A stretch of DNA of 64,000 nt from Synchiropus splendidus (taxonomy: Eukaryota; Chordata; Actinopteri; Syngnathiformes; Callionymidae), in assembly GCF_027744825.2 (NCBI RefSeq), contig NC_071348.1, forward strand, positions 18,571,563-18,635,562, given 5' to 3'. A program made the position numbers and the translations under genes. A model generated the notes under the pieces. That model made no database searches and had not been told where the DNA came from. It was given only the letters and a program-made list of their open reading frames with translations. This document shows, in pieces, positions 38,000 through 50,437 of this stretch; position 1 is the stretch's first letter, and each line of letters starts with the position of its first letter.

Positions 38000-40416
38000 A
38001 CTTCAAACAGTTTAGATTTGATGTGCAACTACTAGAAAGACCCTTTCTGCTAGAGTGGGAGGTGAAAATTTCATTTTCTGAAGCTTCCCTGCAAAGTTAT
38101 GGTACAATGCGTAAAATGCGTTTTCAGCCTGAGATAAGGTCGATTCCGGAACGCCAAACATAAAAGTGTTGTTAACTTTCGAAAAACACTTCAGACAGCT
38201 TAGATTTGATGTGCAACTAATAGAAAGACCCTTTCTGCTATAGTGGGAGGTCAAAATTTCATGTTCTGAAGCTTCCCTGCAAAGTAATGGGACAATGCAG
38301 AAAACGATTTTTCATCCTGAGATGAAGTCGATTCCGGAACGGCAAACGTGAAAATGTTGATAACTTTCGAAAAACACTTCAGACAGCTTAGATTTGATGT
38401 GCAACTACTAGAAAGACCCTTTCTGCTATAGTGGGACGTGAAAATTTCATGTTCTGAAGCTTCCCAGCAAAGTTATGGCTCAATGCCGAAAACGCGTTTT
38501 CAGCCTGAGATAAGGTGGGTTCCGGAACGCCAAACATAAAAATGTTGATAACTTTGGAAAAACACTTCAGACAGCTTAGATTTGATGTGCAACTACTAGA
38601 AAGACCCTTTCTGCTATAGTCGGTGGTGAAAATTTCATGTTCTGAAGCTTCCCTGAGAAGTTGTGGCACAATGCAGAAAACGCGTTTTCAGCCTGAGATA
38701 AGGTGGTTTCCAAAACGCCAAACGTAAAAATGTTGATTACTTTGGAACAACACTTCTGACAGCTTAGATTTAATGTGCAACTACTAGAAAGACCCTTTCT
38801 GCTATAGTGGGAGGTGAAAATTTCATGTTCTGAAGATTCCTTGCAAAGTTATGGCACAATGCAGGAAACGCGTTTTCAGCCTGAGATAAGGTCGATTCAG
38901 GAACACCAAACATAAAAATGTTGAAAACTTTCGAAAAACACTTCAGACAGCTTAGATTTGAGGTGCAACTACTAGAAAGACCCTTTCTGGTATAGTGGGA
39001 GGTGAAAATTTCATGTTCTGAAGCTTCCCTGCAAAGTTATGGGACAATGCAGAAAAAGATTTTTCATCCTGAGATAAGGTCGATTCCGGAACGCCAAACA
39101 TAAAAATGTTGATAACTTTGGAAAAACATTTCAGACAGCTTAGATTTGATGTGCAAATACTAGAAAGACCCTTTCTGTTATAGTGGGACGTGAAAATTTC
39201 ATGTTCTGAAGCTTTCCTGCAAAGTTATGGGACAATGCAGAGAACGATTTTTCATCCTGAGATAAGGTCGATTCCGGAACGCCAAACATAAAAATGTTGA
39301 TAACTTTGGAAAAACACTTCAGACAGCTTAGATTTGATGTGCAACTACTAGAAAGACCCTTTCTGCTATAGTGGGAGGTGAAAATTTTATATTCTGCAGC
39401 TTTCCTGCAAAGTGATGGCACAATGCTGAAATCGCGTTTTCAGCGTGAGATAAGGTTGTTTCCGAAACGCCAAACATAAGAATGTTGATAACTTTGGAAA
39501 AACACTTCAGACAGCTTAGATTTGATGTGCAACTACTGGAAAAAGCCTTTCTGCTATAGTGGGAGTTGAAAATTGCATGTTCTGAAGCTTCCCTGCAAAG
39601 TTATGGCACAATGCAGAAAACGCGTTTTCAGCCAGAGATAAGGTCGATTCTGGAATGCCAAACATAAAAATGTTGATAACTTTGGAAAAACACTTCAAAC
39701 AGCTTAGATTTGATGTGCAAGTATGAGAAAGACCATTTCTGCTGTAGAGGCAGGTGAAAATTTCATGTTCTGAAGCTTCCCTGCAAAGTTATGGCACAAT
39801 GCAAAAAAAGCATTTACAGCCTGAGATAAGGAGGGTTCCAGAACGCCAAAGAGAAAAATGTTGATAACTTCGGAAAAACACTTCAGACAGCTTAGATTTG
39901 ACGTGCAACTACTAGAAACACCCTTTCTGCTATAGTGGGAGTTGAAAATTTCATGTTCTGTAGCTTCCCTGCAAAGTTATGGCACAATGCAGAAAACTCG
40001 TTTTCAACCTGAGATAAGGTGGGTACCGGAACGGCAAACAAAAAAATATGATAAGTTCGGAAAAACACATCAGACAGCTTAGGTTTGACGTGCAACTATG
40101 AGAAAGACCCTTTCTGCTATAGTGGGAGGTGAAAACTTCATGTTCTGAAGCTTCCCTGCAAAGTTATGGCACAATTCCGAAAACGCGTTTTCAGCCTGAG
40201 ATTAGGTCGATTCCGAAACGCCAAACAGAAAAATGTTGATAACTTTGGAAAAACACTTCAGACAGCTTCGATTTGATGTGCAACTACGAGAAAGACCCTT
40301 TCTGCTATAGTGGGTGGTGAAAATTCGATGTTCTGAAGCTTCCCTGCAAAGTTATGGCACAATGCGTAAAACGCGTTTTCAGCCTGAGATAAGGTCGATT
40401 CCGGAACGCCAAACAT
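38000..40416. repeat. 13-monomer block, copy 2 of 32.5-34.55 kb
   Basis: Same order and rare variants as 32.48-34.56 kb, with two extra monomers (anchors 38,527 and 39,091). The extra monomer at 39,091 (ACATTTCAGAC, GTGCAAATACTAG, CTGTTATAG) matches the one at 31,351, so part of 31 kb is also represented here. Confidence 0.8.
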
Positions 40417-42779
40417 AAAAATGTTGATAACTTTCGAAAAACACTTCAGACAGCTTAGATTTGATGTGCAACTACTAGAAAGACCCTTTCTGCTATAGTG
40501 GGAGGTCAACATTTCATGTTCTGAAGCTTCCCATGGAAAGTTATGGGACAATGCAGAAAACGATTTTTCATCCTGAGATAAGGTCGATTACGGAACGCGA
40601 AACATAAAAATGTTCATAAGTTTCGAAAAACACTTCAGACAGCTTAGATTTGATGTGCAACTACTAGAAAGACCCTTTCTGCTAAAGTGGGAGGTGAACA
40701 TTTCATGTTCTGAAGCTTCCCTACAAAGTTATGGCACTATGCAGAAAACGCGTTTTCAGCTTGAGATAAGGTGGGTTCCGGAACGCCAAACATAAAAACG
40801 TTGATAACTTTGGAAAAACACTTCAGACAATTTAGATTTGATGTGCAACTACTAGAAAGACCCTTTCTGCTATAGTGGGAGGTGAACATTTCATGTTCTG
40901 AAGCTTCCCTGCAAAGTTATGGCACTATGCAGAAAACGCGTTTTCAGCTTGAGATAAGGTGGGTTCCGGAACGCCAAACATAAAAATGTTGATAACTTTG
41001 GAAAAACACTTCAGACATCTTAGATTTGATGTGCAACTACTAGAAAGACCCTTTCTGCTATAGTGGGAGGTGAACATTTAATGTTCTGAAGCTTCCCTGA
41101 GAAGTTATGGCATAATGCAGAAAATGCGTTTTCAGCCTGAGATAAGGTCGATTACGGAACGCCAAACATAAAAATGTTGATAATTTTGGAAAACACTTCA
41201 GACAGCTTAGATTTGATGTGCAACTACTAGAAAGACCCTTTCTGCTATAGTGGGAGGTCGAAATTTCATGTTCTGAAGCTTCTCATGGAAAGTTGTGGGA
41301 CAATGGAGAAAACGATTTTTCATCCTGAGATAAGGTCGATTACGGAACGCGAAACATGAAAATGTTCATAACTTTCGAAAAACACTTCAGACAGCTTAGA
41401 TTTGATGTGCAACTACTAGAAAGACCCTTTCTGCTATAGTGGGAGGTGAAAATTTCATGTTCTGAAGCTTCCCTGCAAAGTTATGGCACAATGCCGAAAA
41501 CACGTTTTCAGCCTGAGATAAGGTGGGTTCCGGAACGCCAAACATAAAAATGTTGATAACTTTGGAAAAACACTTCAGACAGCTTAGATTTGATGTGCAA
41601 CTACTAGAAAGACCCTTTCTGCTATAGTGGGACCTGAAAATTTCATGTTCTGAAGCTTCCCAGCAAAGTTATGGCACAATGCCGAAAACGCGTTTTCAGC
41701 CTGAGATAAGGTCGATTCCGGAACGCCAAACATAAAAATGTTGATAACTTTGGAAAAACACTTCAGACAGCTTAGATTTAATGTGCAACTACTAGAAAGA
41801 CCCTTTCTGCTATAGTGGGAGGTGAAAATTTCATGTTCTGAAGATTCCTTGCAAAGTTATGGCACAATGCAGGAAAAGCGTTTTCAGCCTGAGATAAGGT
41901 CGATTCAGGAACACCAAACATAAAAATGTTGAAAACTTTCGAAAAACACTTCAGACAGCTTAGATTTGAGGTGCAACTACTAGAAAGACCCTTTCTGGTA
42001 TAGTGGGAGGTGAAAATTTCATGTTCTGAAGCTTCCCTGCAAAGTTATGGGACAATGCAGAAAACGATTTTTCAGCCTGAGATAAGGTCGATTCCGGAAC
42101 GCCAAACATAAAAATGTTGATAAGTTTGGAAAAACATTTCAGACAGCTTAGATTTGATGTGCAACTATTAGAAAGACCCTATATGCTATTGTGGGAGGTG
42201 AAAATTTCATGTACTGATGCATCCATGCAAAGTTATGGCACAATGCAGAAAAAGCGTTTTCAGCCTGAGATAAGGTTGATTCCGGAACACCAAACATAAA
42301 AATGTTGATAACTTTGGAAAGACACTTCAGACAACTTAGATTTGATGTGCAACTACTAGAATGACCCTTTCTACTATAGCGGCAGGTGAAAATTTCATGT
42401 TCTGAGGCTTCCCTGCAAAGTTATGGCAGGATGCAGAAAACACGTTTTCAGACTGAGATAAGGTGGGTTCCAGAGCGGCAAACATAAAAATGTTCATAAC
42501 TTTGGAAAAACATTTCAGAGAGCTTAGATTTGATCTGCAACTACTAGAAAGACCCTTTCTGCTATAGTGGGAGGTGAAAATTTCATGTTCTGAAGCTTTA
42601 TGCAAAGTTATGGCACAATGTGTAAAACGCGTTTTCAGCCTGAGATAAGGTCGATTCCAGAACGCCAAACATTAAAATGTGGATAACTTTGGAAAAACAC
42701 TTCAGACAGCTTAGATTTGATGTACAACTACTAGAAAGACCTTTTCAGCTATAGCGCAAGTTTAAAATTTTATGTTCTG

Positions 42780-42785
42780 AAGCTT
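42780..42785. repeat. HindIII site (AAGCTT), usually one per monomer
   Basis: AAGCTT lies inside the dyad GAAGCTTC and recurs in most monomers at the same place. Digestion would therefore give a 188-bp ladder. Variants losing it include GAAGTTTCC (3,930), GAAGTCTCC (52,367), GAAGATTCC (22,702 and many in 22.7-28 kb) and GGAGCTTACC (171, 735, 52,186). Confidence 0.95.
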
Positions 42786-42811
42786 CCCTGCAAAGTTATG
42801 GCACAATGCAG

Positions 42812-42823
42812 AAAACGCGTTTT
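42812..42823. repeat. 12-bp palindrome AAAACGCGTTTT (MluI core)
   Basis: A perfect palindrome is present in most monomers, with ACGCGT (MluI) at its centre. Frequent variants are AAAATGCGTTTT, AAAACACGTTTT, AAAACGCATTTT, AAAACTCGTTTT, AAAAGGCGTTTT (the 180/181-bp monomers) and AAAACGATTTTT (25-45 kb). It could be a protein-binding dyad, but no binding protein can be named from sequence. It does not match the CENP-B box pattern. Confidence 0.9.
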
Positions 42824-42842
42824 TAGCCTGAGATAAGGTCGA

Positions 42843-42850
42843 TTCCGGAA
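42843..42850. repeat. 8-bp palindrome TTCCGGAA
   Basis: This second short palindrome sits 19 bp after the end of AAAACGCGTTTT and carries the fourth of the monomer's five CpGs. Common variants are TTCAGGAA, TTCCAGAA, TTTCAGAA and TTTCGGAA. Variants are shared by blocks of monomers and so mark subfamilies. Confidence 0.85.
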
Positions 42851-42920
42851 CGCCAAACATAAAAATGTTGATAACTTTGGAAAAACACTTCAGACTGCTT
42901 AAATTTGATGTGCAACTACT

Positions 42921-42935
42921 AGAAAGACCCTTTCT
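42921..42935. repeat. Short inverted repeat AGAAAG-ACC-CTTTCT
   Basis: A 6-bp stem with a 3-nt loop recurs in most monomers. Variants include GAGAGACC, CGAGAAAG and a left-arm change. It could extrude as a small hairpin in single-stranded DNA or in satellite RNA. No function is shown by the sequence. Confidence 0.75.
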
Positions 42936-43880
42936 GATATAGTGGGTGGTGAAAATTCGATGTTCTGAAGCTTCCCTCCAAAGTTATGGCACAATGCGTA
43001 AAACGCGTTTTCAGTCTGAGATAAGGTCGATTCCGGAACGCCAAACATAAAAATCTTGATAACTTTGGAAAAACACTTCAGACAGCTTAGCTTTGATGTG
43101 CAACTACTAGAAAGACCCTTTCTGCTATAGTGGGATGTAGAAATTTCATGTTCTGAAGCTTCCCTGCAAAGTTATGGCACAATGCAGAAAACGCGTTTTC
43201 AGCCTGAGATAAGGTCGATTCCTGAGCGCCAAACATAAAAATGTTCATAATTCTGGAAAAACTCTTCAGACAGCTTAGATTTGATGTGCAACTACTAGAA
43301 AGACCATTTCTGCCATTGTGGGAGGTGAAAATTCGATGTTCTGAAGCTTCCCAGCAAAGTTATGCCACAATGCAGGAAACGCGTTTTCAGCCTGATATAA
43401 GGTCGATTCCGGAACGCCAAACATTAAAATGTTAATAACTTCGGAAAAACACTTCAGACAGCTTAGATTTGATGTGCAAGTGCTAGAAAGACCATTTCTG
43501 CTATAGTGGGAGGTGAAAATTTCATGTTCTGAAGCGTTCCTGCAAAGCTACGGCACAATGCGTAAAACGCGTTTTCAGCCTGAGATAAGGTCGGTTCCGG
43601 TGCGCCAAACATAAAAATGTTGACAACTTTGGAAAAACACCTCAGAGAGCTTACATTTGATGTGCAACTACTAGAATAACCCTTTCTGTTCAGTGGGAGG
43701 CGAAAATTTCATGTTCTGTAGTTTCCCTGAGAAGTTGTGGCACAATGCAGAAAACGCGTTTTCAGCCTGAGATAAGGTGATTTCCGGTGCGCCAAACATA
43801 AAAATGTTGATAACTTTCGAAAAACTCTTCAGAAAGCTTAGATTTGATGTGCAACTACTAGAAACACCCTTTCTGCTATA

Positions 43881-46800
43881 GTGGGAGGTGAACATTTCAT
43901 GTTCGGAAGCTTCCATGCAAAGTTATGGCACCATGCAGACAACGCGTTTTCAGCCTGAGATGAGGTCGATTCCGGAACGCCAAACATAAAAATGTTGATA
44001 ACGTTCGAAAAACACTTCAGACAGCTGAGATTTGATGTGCAACTACTAGAAAGAACCTTTCTGCTATAGTGGGAGGTCAAAATTTCATGTTCTGAAGCTT
44101 CCCTGGAAAGTTATGGGACAATGCAGAAAATGCATTTTCATCCTGAGATAAAGTCGATTCTGGAACGCCAAACATAAAAATGTTGATAACGTTCGAAAAA
44201 CACTTCAGACAGCTGAGATTTGATGTGCAACTACTAGAAAGACCCTTTCGGCTACAGTGGGAGGTCAAAATTTCATGTTCTGAAGCTTCCCTGCAAAGTT
44301 ATGGCACAATACAGAAAACGCGTTTTCAGCCTGAGATAAGGTGGGTTCCGGAACGCCAAACATAAAAATATTGATAACTTTGGAAAAACACTTCAGACAG
44401 CTTAGATTTGATGTGCAACTACTAGAAAGACCCTTCCTGCAAAAGTGGCAGGTGAACATTTCATGTTCTGAAGCTTCCCTGCAAAGTTATGGCACAATGC
44501 AGAAAACGCGTTTTCAGCTTGAGATAAGGTGGGTTCCGGAACGCCAAACATAAAAATGTTGATAACTTTCGAAAAACACTTCAGACAGCTTAGATTTGAT
44601 GTGCAACTACTAGAAAGACCCTTTCTGCTACAGTGGGAGGTCAAAATTTCATGTTCTGAAGCTTCCCTGAGAAGCTATGGCACAATGCAGAAAACGCGTT
44701 TTCAGCCTGAGATAAGGTGGGTTCGGAACGCCAATCGTAAAAATGTTGATTACTTTGGAAAAACACTTCAGACAGCTTAGATTTGATGTGCAACTACTAG
44801 AAAGACCCTTTCTGCTATAGTGGGAGGTGAACATTTCATGTTCTGAAGCTTCCCTGAGAAGTTATGGCACAATGCGTAAAACGCGTTTTCAGCCTGAGAT
44901 AAAGTCGATTCCGGAACGCCAAACATAAAAATGTTGATAACTTTCGAAAAACACTTCAGACAGCTTAGATTTGATGTGCAACTACTAGAAAGACCCTTTC
45001 TGCTATAGTGGGAGGTCAACATTTCATGTTCTGAAGCTTCCCATGGAAAGTTATGGGACAATGCAGAAAACGATTTTTCATCCTGAGATAAGGTCGATTA
45101 CGGAACGCGAAACATAAAAATGTTCATAAGTTTCGAAAAACACTTCAGACAGCTTAGATTTGATGTGCAACTACTAGAAAGACCCTTTCTGCTAAAGTGG
45201 GAGGTGAACATTTCATGTTCTGAAGCTTCCCTACAAAGTTATGGCACTATGCAGAAAACGCGTTTTCAGCTTGAGATAAGGTGGGTTCCGGAACGCCAAA
45301 CATAAAAACGTTGATAACTTTGGAAAAACACTTCAGACAGTTTAGATTTGATGTGCAACTACTAGAAAGACCCTTTCTGCTATAGTGGGAGGTGAACATT
45401 TCATGTTCTGAAGCTTCCCTGCAAAGTTATGGCACTATGCAGAAAACGCGTTTTCAGCTTGAGATAAGGTGGGTTCCGGAACGCCAAACATAAAAATGTT
45501 GATAACTTTGGAAAAACACTTCAGACAGCTTAGATTTGATGTGCAACTACTAGAAAGACCCTTTCTGCTATAGTGGGAGGTGAACATTTAATGTTCTGAA
45601 GCTTCCCTGAGAAGTTATGGCACAATGCAGAAAATGCGTTTTCAGCCTGAGATAAGGTCGATTACGGAACGCGAAACATGAAAATGTTCATAACTTTCGA
45701 AAAACACTTCAGACAGCTTAGATTTGATGTGCAACTACTAGAAAGACCCTTTCTGCTATAGTGCGAGGTGAAAATTTCATGTTCTGAAGCTTCCCTGCAA
45801 AGTTATGGCACAATGCCGAAAACGCGTTTTCAGCCTGAGATAAGGTGGGTTCCGGAACGCCAAACATAAAAATGTTGATAACTTTGGAAAAACACTTCAG
45901 ACAGCTTAGATTTGATGTGCAACTACTAGAAAGACCCTTTCTGCTATAGTGGGACCTGAAAATTTCATGTTCTGAAGCTTCCCAGCAAAGTTATGGCACA
46001 ATGCCGAAAACGCGTTTTCAGCCTGAGATAAGGTGGGTTCCGGAACGCCAAACATAAAAATGTTGATAACTTTGGAAAAACACTTCAGACAGCTTCGATT
46101 TAATGTGCAACTACTAGAATGACCCTTTCTGCTATAGTGGGAGGTGAAAATTTCATGTTCTGAAGATTCCTTGCAAAGTTATGGCACAATGCAGGAAAAG
46201 CGTTTTCAGCCTGAGATAAGGTCGATTCAGGAACACCAAACATAAAAATGTTGAAAACTTTCGAAAAACACTTCAGACAGCTTAGATTTGAGGTGCAACT
46301 ACTAGAAAGACCCTTTCTGGTATAGTGGGAGGTGAAAATTTCATGTTCTGAAGCTTCCCTGCAAAGTTATGGGACAATGCAGAAAACAATTTTTCAGCCT
46401 GAGATAAGGTCGATTCCGGAACACCAAACATAAAAATGTTGATAAGTTTGGAAAAACATTTCAGACAGCTTAGATTTGATGTGCAACTATTAGAAAGACC
46501 CTATATGCTATTGTGGGAGGTGAAAATTTCATGTACTGATGCATCCATGCAAAGTTATGGCACAATGCAGAAAAAGCGTTTTCAGCCTGAGATAAGGTTG
46601 ATTCCGGAACACCAAACATAAAAATGTTGATAACTTTGGAAAGACACTTCAGACAACTTAGATTTGATGTGCAACTACTAGAATGACCCTTTCTACTATA
46701 GCGGCAGGTGAAAATTTCATGTTCTGAGGCTTCCCTGCAAAGTTATGGCACGATGCAGAAAACACGTTTTCAGACTGAGATAAGGTGGGTTCCAGAGCGG

Positions 46801-48210
46801 CAAACATAAAAATGTTCATAACTTTGGAAAAACATTTCAGAGAGCTTAGATTTGATCTGCAACTACTAGAAAGACCCTTTCTGCTATAGTGGGAGGTGAA
46901 AATTTCATGTTCTGAAGCTTTATGCAAAGTCATGGCACAATGTGTAAAACGCGTTTTCAGCCTGAGATAAGGTCGATTCCAGAACGCCAAACATTAAAAT
47001 GTGGATAACTTTGGAAAAACACTTCAGACAGCTTAGATTTGATGTACAACTACTAGAAAGACCTTTTCTGCTATAGCGCAAGTTTAAAATTTTATGTTCT
47101 GAAGCTTCCCTGCAAAGTTATGGCACAATGCAGAAAACGCGTTTTTAGCCTGAGATAAGGTCGATTCCGGAACGCCAAACATAAAAATGTTGATAACTTT
47201 GGAAAAACACTTCAGACTGCTTAAATTTGATGTGCAACTACTAGAAAGACCCTTTCTGATATAGTGGGTGGTGAAAATTCGATGTTCTGAAGCTTCCCTC
47301 CAAAGTTATGGCACAATGCGTAAAACGCGTTTTCAGTCTGAGATAAGGTCGATTCCGGAACGCCAAACATAAAAATCTTGATAACTTTGGAAAAACACTT
47401 CAGACAGCTTAGCTTTGATGTGCAACTACTAGAAAGACCCTTTCTGCTATAGTGGGATGTAGAAATTTCATGTTCTGAAGCTTCCCTGCAAAGTTATGGC
47501 ACATTGCAGAAAACGCGTTTTCAGCCTGAGATAAGGTCGATTCCTGAGCGCCAAACATAAAAATGTTCATAATTCTGGAAAAACACTTCAGACAGCTTAG
47601 ATTTGATGTGCAACTACTAGAAAGACCATTTCTGCCATTGTGGGAGGTGAAAATTCGATGTTCTGAAGCTTCCCAGCAAAGTTATGCCACAATGCAGGAA
47701 ACGCGTTTTCAGCCTGATATAAGGTCGATTCCGGAACGCCAAACATTAAAATGTTAATAACTTCGGAAAAACACTTCAGACAGCTTGGATTTGATGTGCA
47801 AGTGCTAGAAAGACCATTTCTGCTATAGTGGGAGGTGAAAATTTCATGTTCTGAAGCGTTCCTGCAAAGCTACGGCACAATGCGTAAAACGCGTTTTCAG
47901 CCTGAGATAAGGTCGGTTCCGGTGCGCCAAACATAAAAATGTTGACAACTTTGGAAAAACACCTCAGAGAGCTTAGATTTGATGTGCAACTACTAGAATA
48001 ACCCTTTCTGATCAGTGGGAGGTGAAAATTTCATGTTCTGTAGTTTCCCTGAGAAGTTGTGGCACAATGCAGAAAACGCGTTTTCAGCCTGAGATAAGGT
48101 GAGTTCCGGTGCGCCAAACATAAAAATGTTGATAACTTTCGAAAAACTCTTCAGAAAGCTTAGATTTGATGTGCAACTACTAGAAACACCCTTTCTGCTA
48201 TAGTGGGAGG
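43881..48210. repeat. Shortened 23-monomer copy of the 40-mer unit (about 4,322 bp)
   Basis: Anchors 43,977-44,541 match 36,458-37,022 (offset 7,519). Anchors 44,728-45,105 match 37,398-37,775 (offset 7,330; one monomer lost). Anchors 45,105-45,481 match 40,595-40,971 (offset 4,510). Anchors 45,669-48,111 match 41,347-43,789 (offset 4,322; one more lost). Thus 40 minus 15 minus 1 minus 1 gives 23 monomers, and 43,977 to 48,299 is 4,322 bp, as expected. Confidence 0.8.
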
Positions 48211-49615
48211 TGAAAATTTCATGTTCTGAAGCTTCCCTGCAAAGTTCTGGCACAATGCAGAAACCACGTTTTCAGCCTGAGATAAGGTGAGTTCCGGTGC
48301 GCCAAACATAAAAATGTTGATAACTTTCGAAAAACTCTTCAGAGAGCTTAGATTTGTTGTGTAACTGCTAGAAAGACCCTTTCTGCTTTAGTGGGAATTG
48401 AAAATTTCATGTACTGAAACTTCCCCGCAAAGTTATGGCACAATGCAGAAAACGCGTTTTTAGCATGAGATAAATTGGGTTCCAGAACGCCATACATAAA
48501 AATGTTGATAATATTGGAAAAACACTTCAGACAGCTTAGATTTGATGTGCAACTACTAGAAAGACCCTTTCTGTTATAATGGGAGGGGAAAATTTCATGT
48601 TCTGAAGCTTCCCTGCAAAGTTATGGCACAATGCAGAAAACGCGTTTTTAGCCTGAGATAAGGTCGATTCCGGAACGGCAAATACAAAAATGTAGATAAC
48701 TTCGGAAAAACACTTCAGAGAGCTTAGATTAGACGTGAAACTACTAGAAAGACCCTTTCTGCTACAATGGCAGGAGAAAATTTCATGTTCTGAAGCTTCC
48801 CTGCAAATTTATGGCAGACTCCGAAAAAGGCTTTTTCAGCCCGAGATAAGGTCGATTCCGGAACGCCAAACATAAAAATGTTGATAACTTTGGAAAAACA
48901 CGGCAGGCAGCTTAGATTTGATGTGCAACTACTAGAAAGACCAGTTCTGCTATAGTGGCTGGTGAAAATTTCATGTTCTGAAGCTTCCCTGCAAATTTAT
49001 GGCATGCTCCGAAAAACGCATTTTTAGCCTGAGATAAGATCGATTCCGGAACGCCAAACATAAAACTGTTGTTACCTTTGGAAAAAGACTTCAGACAGCT
49101 TAGATTTGATATGGAAATACCAGAAAGACCCTTTCTGCTATAGTGGGTAGTGAAAATTCCATGTTCTGAAGCTTCCCTGCAACGTTATGGCACAATGCGT
49201 AAAACCCGTTATCAGCCTGAGAAAAGGTCGGTTCCGGAACGCCAAACATAAAAAAGTTGATAACTTCAGTAAAACACTTCAGACAGCTTAGATTTGATGT
49301 GAAACTACTAGAAAGACCCTTTCTGATATAGCGGGAGGTGAAAATGTCCTGTTCTGAAGCTTCCCTGCAAAGTTTTGGCACAATGCAGAAAACAAGTTTT
49401 TAGCCTGAGATAAGGTCGATTCCGGTACGCCAAACATAAAAATGTTGATAACTTTTGAAAAACACTTCAGACAGCTTAGATTTGATGTGCAACTACTAGA
49501 AAGACCCTTTCTGCTATAGTGGGAAGTGAAAATTTTATGTTCTGAAGCTTCCCTGCAAAGTTATGGCACAATGCTTAAAACGCGTTTTCAGCCTGAGATA
49601 AGGTCGATTCCGGAA

Positions 49616-50100
49616 CGCCAAACATAAAAATGTTTATAACTTTTGAAAAACACTTCAGACAGCATAGATTTGATGTGCAACTACTAGAATAACCCTTTCT
49701 GCTACAGTGGGATCTGAAAATTTCATGTTCTGAAGCTTCCCTGCAAAGTTATGGCACAATGCTTAAAAACGCGTTTTCTGCCTGAGATAAGGTCGATTCC
49801 GGAACGCCAAACATAAAAATGTTGATAACTTTTGAAAAACACTTCAGACAGCATAGATTTGATGTGCAACTACTAGCATAACCCTTTCTGCTACAGTGGG
49901 ATGTGAAAATTTCATGTTCTGAAGCTTCCCTGCAAAGTTATGGCACAATGCTTAAAACGCGTTTTCAGCCTGAGATAAGGTCGATTCCGGAACGCCAAAC
50001 ATAAAAATGTTGCTAACTTTTGAAAAACACTTCAGACAGCATAGATTTCATGTGCAACTACTTGAAAGACCCTTTCTGCTACAGTGGGATTCGAAAATTT
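49616..50100. repeat. Local run of three related monomers
   Basis: Three successive monomers (anchors 49,615, 49,804, 49,992) share AACTTTTGAAAAAC, GACAGCATAGATTT and GCTACAGTGGGAT, and those before them share AATGCTTAAAA. This looks like a single-monomer amplification. The 49,804 step is 189 bp because of an extra A in GCTTAAAAACGCG. Confidence 0.7.
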
Positions 50101-50437
50101 CATGTTCTGAAGCTTCCCTGCAAAGTTATGGCACAATGCAGAAAACGCGTTTATAGACTGAGATAAGGTCGATTCCGGAACGCCAAACATAAAAATGTTG
50201 ATAACTTTGGAAAAACACTTCAGACACCTTAGATTTGATGAGCAACTACTAGAAAGACCCTTTCTGATACAGTGGGAGGTCAAAATTTCGTGGTCTGAAG
50301 CTTCCCAGCAAAATTATGGCACAATGCAGAAAACGCGTTTTCAGCATGAGATAAGGTGGGTTCCAGAACGCCAAACATAAAAATGTTGATAACTTTTGAA
50401 AAACACTTCAGACAGCTTAGATTTGATGTGCAACTCC

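Larger units (their letters stand above)
42781..42968. repeat. Example monomer, close to consensus (188 bp)
   Basis: This copy starts at the HindIII cut point and shows the usual parts in order: HindIII dyad (GAAGCTTC core), CAAAGTTATGGCACAATG, palindrome AAAACGCGTTTT, GAGATAAGGTCG, palindrome TTCCGGAA, ACGCCAAACAT, A5 tract, GTTGATAACTTTGG, A5 tract, ACACTTCAGAC, a GATTTGATGTGCAACTAC stretch, the AGAAAG-ACC-CTTTCT inverted repeat, and a G-rich then AT-rich end leading into the next HindIII site. It differs from the window consensus at a handful of bases. It is a reference copy only and has no coding role. Confidence 0.9.
36362..43880. repeat. 40-monomer unit, copy 1 (about 7,519 bp)
   Basis: The unit starts with the rare GTTCGGAAGCTTCCATGC / CACCATGCAGACAACGCG monomer (36,382) and runs until that same monomer returns at 43,901. 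Anchors 36,458 and 43,977 are 7,519 bp apart, 40 monomers. It contains the 38.0-40.4 kb copy of the 32.5-34.55 kb block, and two similar stretches, at about 37.6-38.0 and 40.4-40.8 kb, 15 monomers (2,820 bp) apart. Confidence 0.8.
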
